64,000 nt of DNA, taken from the NCBI GenBank assembly GCA_949987705.1, contig OX465281.1:239651143-239715142 (forward strand), given 5' to 3'. Origin of the DNA: Thereva unica. Taxonomy: Eukaryota > Arthropoda > Insecta > Diptera > Therevidae. The notes below the pieces were generated by a model. It was not told the origin of the DNA. It did no database searches and worked only from the letters and a program-made list of their open reading frames with translations. The translations under genes were made by a program, and so were the position numbers. Each line of letters begins with the position of its first letter. The stretch's first letter is position 1. Below are positions 30,691-41,640 of this stretch, piece after piece.

Positions 30691-32940
30691 TTTTTTTTAT
30701 GTGGCAGTGCTAAGCTCAGGAGTCACCCTTTGTACTACTAGTCCGTCATGTCATTTGTCACGTCATGGTGCAATGTCTAGCAGTAAGCTCAGTACGGTGG
30801 AGGGATGAGGGGGGGGGGGGTATAGGTTAAGGGTTAAAAGGTACGGGGGGGTATTGAAGAAGGTGGTGATGAACCCTGCGTTTGAACTCTTGGATGTTGT
30901 AGGAGCTCGGAAATACTGACTGCGAGAGATTATTCCACAGTCGAGTTGTTCTATTAACAAACGAATTCTCATATCTTGTTGAGTGAGTGAAAGGGGTAGT
31001 TGCAGGTGAAGGGAATGAGACGAGTGGGCTAATCTGGTGTTGCGGGTATAAGATTGCCGTGGAGGCAGGAAAGCTTTTAACTCGGAGGAACAGTCACTAT
31101 GATAGTAGCGATAAAATTTTGTCAGTGCTGCTACATTCCTACGGTGGCTCAAGGGGTCGATGGTGGAGCAGGCGGTGTCGTCATCAATTAACTTGGGTGC
31201 CCTTTTTTGCATCTTATCTAACCATGCCAAGGTGGTTATTGGGGCGCCGCCCCAAACGAGGGAGTTATATTCGAGAAGAGGCCGAATGTAGGATTTATAA
31301 ATAACAGCACGGGCCGATGGCTGGAGGAGGAACTTGCACCTCTTAAGAAATCCCAAGCACTGGGATGCTTGTTTGGCGATTTGGAATATGTGGTCATTCC
31401 ATCGCAAGTCTTTGGCTAATGTCACGCCTAAGATGTGTAAGGATGGGTCGGCCATTAGTTGAACTTCATCCACTCTCAAGGGAGGAGAAGTGTTGAGCTT
31501 CTTTTTGGAGATAAGACAGTACTTGGTTTTGTCGGAGTTGAATTCAACACCATTCTTCTTTCCCCACTCTAGAATGAGTTCAATGTCGTTATTAATAGAG
31601 TTGGACATTAGTTCGCGATCATCAAAACAGGATCTGGCATGAGTCTGTCTTGTATCGAAGCTGTACGAGTAACGTAGAGTACCGTCGTCAGCGAAGCTGA
31701 GAAGTGGGTAGGAGGGAATTGAAAGAAGGTCATTTATAAAAATGAGAAATAGGGCCGGTGATAAAATTGACCCCTGGGGGACCCCCGCAGAGATCGGGTG
31801 GGATGCGGATTTGACGCCATCCAATACCACTTTGATTGAACGGCCAGAAAGGAAACTCTCAATCCACTTCTGTAGAAGTGAGTCAACTCCAATAGCTTTG
31901 AGTTTAGCTAACAGGGCTGAGTGCCAAACTCTATCGAAAGCCTTGGAGATATCTAGAGCAACCAGACTAGACTCACCGGATCCATGCAGACTACGGCTGA
32001 GGTGTTCTGTAAGACAGACTAAAAGATCGCCAGTGGATCTTTTTTGTCGGAAGCCATACTGTCTGTCGTTTATGAGTAGATTGGATTCTAGATATCCCAT
32101 AAGCTTTTTGTTGATTATCGTCTCCATGGTTTTGGAGAGAATAGAAGTAATTGCTATTGGGCGGTAATTGGAGGGAAGGCTGGAATCACCTTTTTTCGGT
32201 ATGGGCTGAACATGGGCAGGTTTCCAAGAGTCGGGATAAACTCCGGAGAAATATGACAGGGAAAATAATTTGCGCAGAGGTTTAGCCAAAGGTGAGGCAC
32301 ATTGTTTTAAGACGTTAGGGGGTATATTATCGGGTCCAGTGGATTTGTTGGCATCGAGATCTTTGAGGCACCTGTACACCTCGCGAGTCCTGAAAAAAAC
32401 CCTGTCCATTGAATGGCCGTTACGCTCGGATACAGGGGGTAACACATCAGTTTCGGGTAAAGAAGAATTCGAAGCGAACATAGATGCTAATAAATTGGCC
32501 TTGGATTTGCTGTCTGTTATTACCTTCTCATTGTGAATAAAGGATTGGAAAAAGGAGGGGTTGAAGTTGTAGTGAAATTCTTCTTGATAGAACTTACCAA
32601 GGACCAGAAGTTTTTGCTACCGGAGGTTGCATTTAGGAGTTTACTTCTCAATTTGTTGTCAAATAAGGTTTTGACATTCTTGATGGCGGTTTTACAAGAA
32701 TTTCTTTGTTGTATGTACTCTAAACGGAGCGATTCACTCGGGAAGCTCTTGCACGCTCAGAAGGCGGCTTCTTTAGTTTTGATTGTATTCATACACTCCC
32801 GATTAAACCATCTGTTGGGCCTAGGCTTCACAGATTTGGTAGAATGGGGAATGAACAAATGCATTCCTGCCTGTATGATCCTGGTGATACGGATGGTGAT
32901 ACGTTTCTATTCCGGAAACACAGATTCCAGTCTGTAGACT
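30691..32940 (-). mobile_element. Family J1 non-LTR retrotransposon, copy A
   Basis: The 3' end is at 30691, with a T run on the plus strand (its poly(A) tail). The 5' truncation is at about 32940, after sequence corresponding to 40660 of copy B. It lies inside Helitron-like DNA: the flanks (GATGGCGG before, CGGCC with GCAATTGTG after) match a continuous stretch near 33750-33785. It is therefore a nested and younger insertion. Confidence 0.85.
30763..32481 (-). pseudogene. Family J1 reverse transcriptase, copy A
   Basis: The 572-codon open frame contains NKSTGPDNIPP, HVQPIPKKGD, NYRPIAITS, DRQYGFRQKRSTGDL, VALDISKAFDRVWH (first catalytic Asp), SAGVPQGSILSPAL and FADDGTLRY (catalytic pair). 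The remainder holds the thumb region (LNT-like LHILGVTLAKDLRW; CLGFLKRCKFLL; RPLLEYNSLVW). Roughly the last 60 codons are out of frame: the true end (NRTTRLWNN and following) lies in another frame after a small indel near 30985. At the 5' side the frame is broken near 32535, and the endonuclease domain is absent. The start listed is simply the first possible initiator, since the natural start lies upstream in the lost part. It belongs to the CR1/Jockey group; the exact clade is not assigned. Confidence 0.9.
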
Positions 32941-33164
32941 GGCCGGTTTCAAAATAACGGCCGATTTTTGCAATTGTGTCCAACCGAACTCACCACATGG
33001 GCATCAAATGAAAGAGTACCACAGATAGAGTACAATAAGCTATGTGACGTAATTTCAAATCTAATATTGCTGGCACCACAAAATGGCAAAAGACACATAA
33101 TAGACTTACATGTAGAAAATAAAAATAAATATTTAAAAAAAAACTAGAAAGTACGCTTTTATTT
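32941..33164 (+). mobile_element. Helitron-like element, continuation after J1 insertion
   Basis: It contains AATAACGGCCGATTTTTGCAATTGTG, listed here as the parallel to 33765-33787, then GGGCATCAAATGAAAG and CACCACAAAATGGC, which match the unit repeated at 33800-34140. It ends near a hairpin (33165-33340) with no clear Helitron terminus. Confidence 0.55.
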
Positions 33165-33340
33165 TAAAATGAACCAAAAAGTAAAAAATAATTTTGAATG
33201 TAAAGTTTTTATCGTTGCATCCACGCTTTTTTAACATTTAAGTAAGTGAAATGTAAAAACGCGTGGGGCGCTAACGATAAGTTCCAGTATAAGAACAAAC
33301 TTCACATTCAAAATAATTTTTATTTTTTGGTTCATCTTAT
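33165..33340. repeat. Imperfect palindrome of about 175 bp
   Basis: The left half (AATGAACCAAAAAGTAAAAA, then TTTTGAATGT and CCACGC) is mirrored on the right (GCGTGG, ACATTCAAAATAA, TTTTTTGGTTCAT). Fragments of the left half recur at 34200-34250 and 35475-35500 around the Helitron. It may be a small MITE or an internal hairpin of the Helitron family. Confidence 0.6.
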
Positions 33341-33749
33341 ATCTTATCTTATAAATATAATTGTAGTGTCTGTCTGTGATTTCAAAATAATTGTGTTTTT
33401 TTAATTTTATATGGTTATTTACATGATTTTAAAACGAAATCACGCATTTTTAAAATTTTTGTCTGTCTGTATGTCTGGCTGTCTGTTTGTTCGGGCTAAT
33501 CTCGGAAACGGCTAGTCCGATTGGGATGGGATTTTCACTGGAAGATTCAGTATTTTGGCGATCATGTTTTAGGCTATTTATATGCACTATATATTAGCTG
33601 TACCTGTATGTATGTATGGATGTATGTATATAGACAAATCTTGAAAACTGATTTTGACGCACTTTTATATAACCGATCAACTTGAAATTTTACCCATATG
33701 TATAGTTCGCGTGACAATGCAATCCGACCACTTTGTAAATAAATCAAGA

Positions 33750-34140
33750 TGGCGGTTCCAAGATGGCGGCCGAATTTCGCAATTGCGCCCCCCGACCCCC
33801 GGCATTGGTATCAAATGAAAGGGGTGATAAGTACAGTAGAATTACCTATTTGGTGTCATTCCAAATTCAAAATGGCGGCCGGAACAAAATGGCGGCCAAA
33901 ACAGATGGCGGATTACTTTTTATTTACATCACGATCGGTATGGGTATCAAATGAAAGGATATGACAAGTAGAATACCATTAGCTGGGTGGCGTAATTCCA
34001 AATTCAAAATGGCAGCCAACACAAAATGGCGGACTACATTTTTTTTACAACGCTTTCGGTATGGATACCAAATAAAAGTGTATAATGAGTAGAGTACAGT
34101 AAGCTGGGTGACCTCATTTTAAATATCGGTCACCACAAAA
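33750..34140 (+). repeat. Diverged tandem repeat of about 145 bp
   Basis: Two and a half to three units each contain ATTCCAAATTCAAAATGGC, then an ACAAAATGGCGG word and GGTATCAAATGAAAG-like words (33805, 33945, 34065 region). They are more diverged than the 121-bp array at 4401 but share its ATTCAAAATGGC core. Confidence 0.65.
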
Positions 34141-34409
34141 TAAGCGAAGACATATAATCAATTAAAAGGTAGAAAACTAAAAATATACTTTAAAAAACTT
34201 AAAAATATGCTTTTGTTTAAAAATGCACTAAAAAGTAAAAACTTATGTTGAATGAAACCTTTTTTTTTGCTAAAGCCAGTATATATAATATATGGGGCAG
34301 TATAATAAAATAAGAATATAAGTAAAGTCCCACGCTTTTTATCATTTCGAAAGGTAGGTTATTTGGCCAGATCAGGACAGTAGCACAGATTTCGGAAACT
34401 TTATTCACA

Positions 34410-35060
34410 TCAGGAAGAACAGCTCATTCTATGCTTAAGATACCGATCGAAGAAGATGATATGGAAAATCCGGTGTGGAACAAATCTAAAAACCTGTGTG
34501 GAAAAAATCTAAAGTTTTACAAGACTGCATGATGGCTGTCTGAGAATGGCAAATAAAGTATCTATTAACAGAACACCGTGAGATTTAAGATTAAAAAACC
34601 AATTATTTTGGGGAGTAACTGTTTTATTGGCATAGATTCCGGGCAAATGTTGCCGGCTGTCCGGACAAATATGTGGGCCGATGATATTGATGCATGTCTG
34701 AAATGATCACTCATTTAGGGACATTATTGGAAAACGTCATTTAAAGCAAAAGAAGAGAGCGCAGTCGGAAAACTCAGAATTCAGTACTATTCTCCTCAAC
34801 ATAGGATATACAATAGAAAATGTTCTGAGATTAATGAGAATGATGACAGTGAGCTGCTGGCTGTTGTTTGAAAGTTCGTAATAGACGAGGAAATTTTGAT
34901 GAGCGACATTTATGACGAGTTCGAAAATATCAACTCAACTAAATCGACTCAACTCAGCAATGCCACAAACATTGTAGTACTTACAAGTGAAACATCTAAC
35001 ATCGTTTATAAACAAGCGTTACAGTGGATTGTTAACCAGTGCTGTGCGGGCGGTATGACC
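34410..35060 (+). pseudogene. Helitron helicase remnant
   Basis: From 34410 the sequence encodes SGRTAHSMLKIPIEED and then MENPVWNKSKNL. The GRTAHS and following words are characteristic of the Pif1-like helicase of Helitrons, just after its Walker A region. Further on, in other frames, are remnants such as WADDIDACLK (about 34670), in the place of the conserved D-E-I-AC-K segment. Multiple frameshifts and stops make it non-functional. A short open frame at 34896-35132 (IYDEFENINSTKS and following) may be the next part of the same protein but is not diagnostic. Confidence 0.7.
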
Positions 35061-35474
35061 GGAAACGACAAAACACGAAAACGGGAAGCAGCGACTGTCC
35101 TTTTTAGGATAAAATCAGTAGTATCGTCTTAAAATGTTGGCAATCTTCGTCTCCAGCCATGTTCGCCATGCGGCAAGTTCAGGGTGCCAATTATCTGAGA
35201 ACGTCAAAATCTACGCGCACAAGACATACTGAATAAAATTGGCTAGGAATCTGTTGTGCACGTAGTAAAGTTGTCCGATGACTAACCTCGAATTTTAAAG
35301 AAAATTTGTAGGAAACATATTTTTATAGTCAACTCTAAAGTTTTTTATATATCCATAATCATGTCTTGCAGATTTGTTCTTTGTTTCATTATACCCTTTT
35401 CTTATTCCGGACTATGCACACATAATTTTGTTTTATTAAAAGGCGTTGCGAAGCACGCGGGTTTTTGCTAGTTT

Positions 35475-35641
35475 TAAAATAAAAGCGTACTTTTTGTTTT
35501 TTAAACTATTTATTTTTTTATAGGCAACTCTAAATTTTTATATACATACATATATCCAAAATCAGTTTCGGCAGATTTGTTCTTTTTTCCATGACACCTT
35601 CTTTATTTAAGGGCTTTGCAACACACGCGAGATTCAGCTGG
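35475..35641 (+). mobile_element. Third Helitron-type 3' end, decayed
   Basis: ATAGGCAACTCTAAATTTTTATATAC and GGGCTTTGCAACACACGCGAG, followed by CTGGT, parallel the terminal 150 bases of the Helitrons ending at 5628 and 35471. The hairpin and CTAG are degraded. Confidence 0.6.
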
Positions 35642-36780
35642 TATTGTATAAAAGAAAATAATGGAGAATCTTGCAAACAAAGTAATGAAGCTGACGAGTT
35701 ATATGGTGTTGATCCATACGATACAGTTTTTTGTTTGTACAGTGAAGTTTGAGTAGAAAGGTTCGGGTAAACATTCCGACTGCAAGTCTCTGCGGATTTG
35801 CAGTACTACAGATACACCGGCACCTAGCGACATTTGTCGGTGCTACATTTTGTTGTACAGAGAAAATTCTTTCGAGTCTATAAGAAAAAAGCCCGTACGA
35901 ACCAAAGCCTGTGCCGTATGCACCCACCTGTAGCTAGCTAGATAGGTGAGGACGCAGCCCCGGCCAAAGAAATCTGCCTTTTCATCTATGTTCCTGTGAC
36001 TCGCTACCTACTGAAGAGTGATCTTGTACATGACAGCTACAGGTGATTTCTTTCCGTTTTGTTTTGTTATTTCACAATGTATATACTCTAAAGCCAGGAC
36101 AAATATATTTTAAAAATTGTGGTTCAATTTGCGAAACTTACGGTCTGCTACGGTCAACATATCCCTTTACCCAAGCGTTATTGGAATAACCATGAAACGT
36201 TTTTAAATCATGCATATCTAATCGATAACGCGGATCCGCAGAGACGTCCTTGTTACAAAGCGGAAGTTTTAAAAATAAATTAAAAAATTAAGAAATAATA
36301 AAAAGTGCTTACCATTCAAAAATACAACATTGAAATGATTCTGAAATAGAGAGAAAGAAATATTTGAGTATAAGTTTTTGAATTTATTGTAACTTTAAAA
36401 CAAAAAGTAAAGACATAGTAAGGTTTTAAATATGGGCTCAGCATTTGAATTGAATTGCTTCTTTTACCTTCTCAGGGGCTAATCAATGAAATACAGAAAT
36501 AACTAGCATTTTTCCTTATAAAAGGGCACCTCCTAACAAAACAGAAAGTGTCAGAGGTAGCCGTAATAAGGTATCCCGCCGGCTGAACGGAAGTAACGCA
36601 GCTTAGATCGGGTCTGCTTCGGCTGATTAGCGGGAATCACTTGTTTCAGGAGGCATAAGGCTGTTTCCGGCCAACCCCTCCAGTTGTGGCTCAGCCATCT
36701 GCTTACTGCCTCCTCCGCATGTATTAGCCTACTACATCTTTTTTCTATCTTCAAGCTTAGCTTACGACTTAGTTCTTGAT
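35642..36780. other. Unassigned DNA
   Basis: No recognisable protein or RNA. At 36590-36700 a G+C-richer segment with TCACTTGTTTCAGGAGGCATAA has a faint parallel around 59320 and 59700 near the SINE and may be repeat-derived. Confidence 0.35.
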
Positions 36781-36910
36781 ACTTGTTGAATTTAAGACAA
36801 TTCTTCTGGCCCCAATTTAGATCGAGTACATTTATGTTGATTGAATTGGACATGATTTGCTGATCATAAAGGCAAGATCTGTCCCGAGCTAGTCTTATGT
36901 TATCGAAGCT
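36781..36910 (-). mobile_element. Family J1 fragment
   Basis: The minus strand encodes MSNSININVLDLNWGQKN, parallel to MSTSIDRDIESILHWGEMN in copy B (39296-39365). The fragment covers the segment between the FADD box and the KTKYC motif. Confidence 0.7.
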
Positions 36911-36939
36911 ACGAGAGGAGCGACCTTGCGACGCGAAAA

Positions 36940-37110
36940 CGAAAATCTAGCCAAATAGGCCCTTGACTGGAATCCGCAAGGAACCGTTTGAATTGGAAGA
37001 CCCAGAACAAAGTGGAGGAGAACCCTATTAGCAGAGGCTGTAACAACTGGGAGATCCCGGTGAAAGCTCAGAGCTGAGGGTCAACTCCGTCCGATACCAT
37101 ACTCCGTAAA
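36940..37110 (+). pseudogene. C-terminal fragment of an RTE/BovB-like or related RT
   Basis: The plus strand encodes DWNPQGTV followed by GRPRTKWRRTLLAEAV and TTGRSR. The W-N-P-Q-G, G-R-P-x-x-x-W-R-R-T pattern is the typical end of a large group of animal non-LTR RT proteins. Only this end is present and it contains stops. Confidence 0.6.
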
Positions 37111-37520
37111 AATGCTTAGAGATGTGTGGAGCAACTACTCAAGATTCACCAAAGCGATGGGTGTTTTGATTAAGATTAGATACAAAAGAAGGTTACCAGT
37201 AGATCTTTTTGGTCTAAAGGCGTACTCCCTTTCGTGTAGAGTTTGATTGAAGTCCCTTTTTTCAGTATGGACTGAACATGGTGCTCATAAACTCCCAATT
37301 AAAACAACCATGCAGCTAACACTATTCAGATTTAGAACAATTGGGAACAGTTTAACGCATTCCGACCAGTATAACTTTAGTGGTGCAAAGATCAGGAACT
37401 TTAACAAGTTACTACTTCGAAAACACAAATCCCAGTCACCAGCTTGAAAAGAAAGAATCAATTTTAGCTGATGACAGGCATACATTTCTTCCTGGATATG
37501 AGATGGTTGGGAAAGAAGAT
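37111..37520 (-). mobile_element. Family J1 remnant, internally deleted
   Basis: Sequence near 37155-37245 parallels the J1 region around 39755-39835 (GGTTACCAGTAGATCTTTTTGG against the copy B RSTGDL-coding segment). Later, 37420-37450 (AAACACAAATCCCAGTCA) matches 40645-40663. The intervening 0.8 kb of J1 is absent. No open frame is present. Confidence 0.6.
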
Positions 37521-37644
37521 TGGAATAGAAGCTTATCAATTTCAAGAGAGTACTATGTATGTTGGGTAAGAGGTATATAAGAGATCTAGGTAATGAGCAC
37601 CTTAGGTGGCAATATCATGGTTTGGTACAGATTAGGCTTCCTTG

Positions 37645-37940
37645 CCACAAACCCACACAGGGAAACGGTTAGTCCGATTTTGATAGGACTTTCACGGAAG
37701 ATTCAGTATTTTTGTGGGCATGTTTTAGGCTGTTTTTTCACTCTGATCTGACTATTGGTTCAGATGGCAAATTCAATCCGATAGTCGGGAGGAAAGGGAG
37801 TGGCAACTTTTTTATCAGTACAATTGTAATGATCAAAGCTTGCAAACGGCTAATCCGATTTTAGGACTTTCACGGCATGATTCAGTATTTTCCTAGGCGT
37901 GTTTAGGCTGCTTTTTCACTCGCATCCGACTATCGAAAAT
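37645..37940 (+). repeat. Helitron-related dispersed repeat
   Basis: It contains GGAAACGGTTAGTCCGATTT, GGACTTTCACGGAAGATTCA and GCATGTTTTAGGCTG. These occur at 33505-33570 inside the Helitron and in reverse complement at 6600-6700. The block is partly repeated within itself (37850-37915). Confidence 0.55.
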
Positions 37941-38440
37941 GAGTTCAATATATCTGTTGATTGTATTGGACAATACACCACGATCATAAAGGCAAGGTCT
38001 GGCACCCTTGTCTTACATTATCGAAGGTGTAAGAGTAATGTATAGTACTGCAAAGCTCTGACTATTGCCTACCTTAATTGAAAGGCCAGATCCCGTTCTT
38101 TAAAGCTGCGTCAATACCAAAGGCTTGGAGTTGGGAAAACAGAGCACGTTGCTATGCTATAACAAAAGGCTTGGAAATATCTAGAGCGACCAAATGAATG
38201 AATTCTCTGGCTGAGATATTCTATTAGACACACTAAAAGGTATCTAAGCATTGTATTGAATAACAATTCAGGATTTGTTTGGACTTTAGACACCGCATTA
38301 ACTTTTTGTTGATTTCCATGATTTTGAGGAGAATAGCAGCAAATGCTATTGCCGGTAGTTGTATGATAGCGCAAGGAGTTTGCGCAGAGGTTTAGCTAAA
38401 GGTGAAGCGCATTTTTTTAAGATTATAGAGGGTACATTGT
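37941..38440 (-). mobile_element. Family J1 fragment, decayed
   Basis: Matches to copy B run in order: CATAAAGGCAAGGTCTGGCA (compare 39375-39400), GGCTTGGAAATATCTAGAGC (compare 39700), GATTTTGAGGAGAATAGCAG (compare 39888) and TTTGCGCAGAGGTTTAGC (compare 40030). Several internal deletions and no open frame. It abuts the 3' tail of copy B. Confidence 0.7.
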
Positions 38441-38590
38441 CGGATCCGGTTTTTTTTTTTTTTTTTTTTATATATGAAAAAACCAAGCTTAGGTGGAACC
38501 CTTTATACTACCAGTCCGTCATGTCGTTCAGTTCATGGCGCAATGTCTAGTAGTAAGCTTGGTTTGAAGAATAGAGGAGAATAGGAAAGG

Positions 38591-39730
38591 TTAAAGGGGG
38601 TCTGGAGGGTGTAGAAGAAAATGACGATGAACCTCACATTTGAACTCTAAGGTGTTGTACGAGTTCGGAAATACTGACTGCGGGAGATTATTCCACAGTC
38701 GAGTTGTTCTATTCATAAACGAACTTCTAAACCGTATTGTGCGTGAACGGGGGGGCTGTAGGGTATGAGGGTGAGCCGAGCGGGCTAGTCTTGTGTTGCG
38801 GGAAAAGTATTGCCGTGCAGGCAGGAGGTCCTGAATTTCAGTGGAACAGTCGCCATGGTAATAGCGATAAAGTATGGAGAGGGCTGCTACATTCCTACTG
38901 TGGCTTAAGGTGTCTAAGGAGGGGCGAAAGGGGCCATCACCAATGAGTTTGAGGGCACGATTTTGCACCTTGTCGAGACAAGCCAAGGTGGTTTTTGGGG
39001 CGCCTGCCCAGATATACGAGTTGTATTCGAGGCGCGGCCGAATGTAGGATTTGTATATTGTAGCCAATGCGGCTGGCTGGAGGAGGAACTTGCATCTCTT
39101 GAGAAATCCAAGGCATTGGGAGGCTTGTTTTGCGATGTGAAATATGTGATTATTCCATCGCAGATGCTCCGTTAAAGTTACCCCTAGGATGTTAAGAGTT
39201 GAGTCAGCCGTTAGATTCTCTTTATCCACTGAGATAGGAGGAAGGTCGGTACAATTTTTATTGGAGATCAGACAATACTTCGTTTTTGTGGCATTGAATT
39301 CGACGCGGTTCATTTCGCCCCAATGAAGAATCGATTCGATATCCCGGTCGATCGAAGTCGACATCAGTTGACGGTGGTAAAGACAAGGTCTGGCACGTGC
39401 TTGTCTTATATTGTCGAAGGAGTAAGAGAAATTCAAAGTACCGTCATCAGCGAAGCAGTGAAGTGGGTTGGAGGGGATTGAGAGCAGATTATTAATGAAG
39501 ATTAGAAAAAGTGCGGGTGAGAGAATTGACCCCTGGGGAACTCCGGCCGAAATGGCATGTGGGTTGGATTCGACGCCGTCCAATACTACCTTAATTGAAC
39601 GGCCTGAAAGAAAGCTCTTAATCCAGTTCCTTAGAACTAAGTGTATACTAATAGCTTGGAGTTTATTCAACAGAGCTGGGTGCCATACTCTGTCAAAAGC
39701 CTTTGGTATATCTAGAGCAACCAGGCTAGA
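38591..39730 (-). pseudogene. Family J1 RT, copy B, C-terminal segment
   Basis: Directly continuing the upstream segment in the same frame after a stop codon, it holds the first catalytic Asp region (PKAFDRVWH-like, near 39700), SAGVPQGSILSPAL, CFADDGTLNF (catalytic FADD), NRVEFNATKTKYCLIS, LNILGVTLTEHLRW, CLGFLKRCKFLL, PRLEYNSYIWAGAP, LSHSRNVAAL and the tail NRTTRLWNNLPQSVFP. It ends 120 bases before the poly(A) tail. The protein is an RNA-dependent DNA polymerase copying the element's own transcript. Apart from the upstream stop, the segment is intact. Confidence 0.92.
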
Positions 39731-41123
39731 CTAACCAAAGCTGTGAATGCTTTGGTTGATACGCTCGGTTAAACGCACAAGCAGATCGCCAGTAGACCGT
39801 TTAGATCTGCAGCCGTATTGCCTGTCGTGTATAATTTGGTTGGATTCTAGATATTTCATCAGCTTTTTATTGATTATTGTCTCCATGATTTTGGAGAGAA
39901 CAGAAGTAATTGCTATTGGGCGGTAGTTTAAGGGGTCGCTGGCTTCACCTTTTTTTGGGATTGGCTGAACATGAGCTAGTTTCCAAGAGTCGGGATACAC
40001 TCCGGAGAAGTAAGACAGGGCAAAAAGTTTCCGCAGGGGTTTAGCCAAAGGTGAGGCACATTTTTTAAGTCCCATAGGGGGGATTTTTTCGGGGCCAGTG
40101 GATTTATTGACGTCGAGTTCTTTGAGACACCTAAACACCTCGCGAGTCCTGAAGTGAACTCCGTCCATTGAGTGGGTGGTATTCTCGAGAGTGGGGGGTG
40201 ACATAGCAGCATCGGGTAAAGAAGAATTTGCGGCGAACAGAGCAGCTAATAGTTCGGCCTTGAGTTTGCTCTCTGTTATCACTTCCTTGTTGTGAATAAA
40301 AGGAGGTGTTGAGGAGGAAGTAAACTTCTTCTTGATGGCAGTTACCAAGGACCAGAAGTTTTTGCTGCCTGTAGTGGAGTTAAGAATCTTACTTCTCATT
40401 CTATCATCAAATGATGATTTGACTTTCCTGATGATGGAGTTACGACGAAGTAGCTCATTAGGCGAACGTCTGTATGCTTTATATGCGGCTTCTTTAGCTT
40501 TGATTGCGTTCATACATTCCCCATTGAACCATTTGTTCGGCCTAGGCTTCACAGATTTGGTAGAGTGAGGGATGAACAAGCGCATACCCGCTCGAATAAT
40601 TTTGGTGACACAGAGGGCCGCATAGTTCGCATTGGCATTACGGAAACACAAATCCCAGTCAGTGGCCTGGAAGAAGCGAATAAGACCCAACCAGTTGGCT
40701 TTCCCATAGTGCCACACAGTTCTTTTAGGAGCTGTGGTGGTTGTGGTCGAGGATGGATATGGGAAATAAGCGCTAATTAGTTTATGGTCCGAGTTGCCAA
40801 GGGGTGAGCTAACCTTGATGGAGTACCGCGTCGGATGAGAGGTAAGAAACAGGTCGAGGAGATGGGCTCCTTGACCTGGAATATCAGGGACTCTCGTGGG
40901 ACATTTGACAATTTGGTGCAAGTTGTTGAGGCTCGCAAAGAGCTCGGCGTCTTTGCCAGGAACACTGGTGCCATTTGAGTAATTTAGCCAATGTACATTG
41001 TGAACGTTGAAATCACCCGCAACAATGATTTCGCTTTCCGGGTGGGAAAATAAAAATCCGGAAATCTGTTCGGAAATAGCATCGAAGGTTGAGATGGTGG
41101 CCTCATTACTAATATTAGGACTC
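39731..41123 (-). pseudogene. Family J1 endonuclease end and RT N-terminal segment, copy B
   Basis: The frame is open from about 41123 to the stop at about 39731. It carries endonuclease motifs IIVAGDFNVHNVHW (D and N of the active site), LLDLFLTS and GNSDHKLI (catalytic Asp-His). A linker and RT fingers follow: NKSTGPEKIPP, SYFSGVYPDSW, IPKKGEASDPLNYRPIAITS and RQYGCRSKRSTGDL. The stop replaces a Glu codon found at the same place in copy A, so a single substitution accounts for it. The listed start is a frame boundary, not an initiator. Confidence 0.9.
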
Positions 41124-41519
41124 CTACCTATATAAAAAACAGAAAAATATGACGTGGTTATGGATAATTATTTTAATCCAAAGATAGTTAAAATCAGAGG
41201 ACGTACTACTGTACACCCTCTGAAACGCCACGTCATTCCTAATATATATGGCTAATCCTCTATGGGCGGAAAAGTTGTGCACTAAGTTATACCCTGTCAC
41301 CTGAAATCGATCTAAATCAAGATCTGGTAACACTTGGGTTTCACTCAGTGCGAAAATAGCAGGGGTATGGAGCAGTAATTCGCACGTAACGGCCAGGAAG
41401 TTCGAATTCAGTCCCCGAATGTTACAAAAATTGATTATAAAATTATTGTCACATTGGGGACTGTTTTGCGAGAGGTCCATGACCTCATTTGTAGCCGGTT
41501 GCACCGGCGATGCATCCAT
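41124..41519 (-). pseudogene. Family J1 endonuclease N-terminal segment, copy B
   Basis: This frame starts with ATG (MDASPVQPATNEV) and contains NFCNIRGLNSNF and FALSETQV, the first conserved blocks of the AP-like endonuclease, with catalytic Asn and Glu. It is likely the true ORF2 start region. It ends because of a 4-bp duplication (TAGG) near 41125, which shifts the frame relative to the next segment. Confidence 0.85.
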
Positions 41520-41640
41520 CGGAGCTAACGGGAATAGTCTTGTTGCAGTGTTATGCCAGCTAAAACAAGACGACTCCGATCAGCTGACCGATTTAGGCTG
41601 CAGCGCCGGAGCGGCCGGCGGTAGATTTGTTTTGAGCTCT

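Larger units (their letters stand above)
33344..35471 (+). mobile_element. Helitron with decayed helicase
   Basis: The 3' end is CTAG (35468-35471), followed by T and preceded by an imperfect hairpin (GCGTTGCGAAGCACGC), nearly the same as at 5595-5628. The 5' end is placed at TCTTATATCTTATC by analogy and is less sure. The interior holds a roughly 145-bp tandem repeat (33750-34140) and a helicase pseudogene (34410-35060). It descends from an autonomous Helitron; the Rep (HUH) part was not found. Confidence 0.65.
38452..41640 (-). mobile_element. Family J1 non-LTR retrotransposon, copy B (most complete)
   Basis: The 3' end is marked by a 19-base T run on the plus strand (38452-38470). Coding sequence runs from 41519 down to 38591, endonuclease first and then RT, in three frame segments separated by one 4-bp insertion and one nonsense codon. 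About 120 bases lie upstream of the first segment. At 41640 the sequence changes abruptly into another J1 fragment, so the 5' end is truncated there or the insertion landed within an older copy. Confidence 0.85.

Noticed and set aside
31742..32167. 141-codon plus-strand frame, and similar frames at 30987, 32270, 39468 and 40332
   Set aside because: They are antisense to the J1 RT coding sequence and owe their openness to its codon pattern.
34896..35132. Independent 78-codon protein gene
   Set aside because: It sits within the Helitron downstream of the helicase motif and is more simply a leftover of that protein. There is no independent family match.
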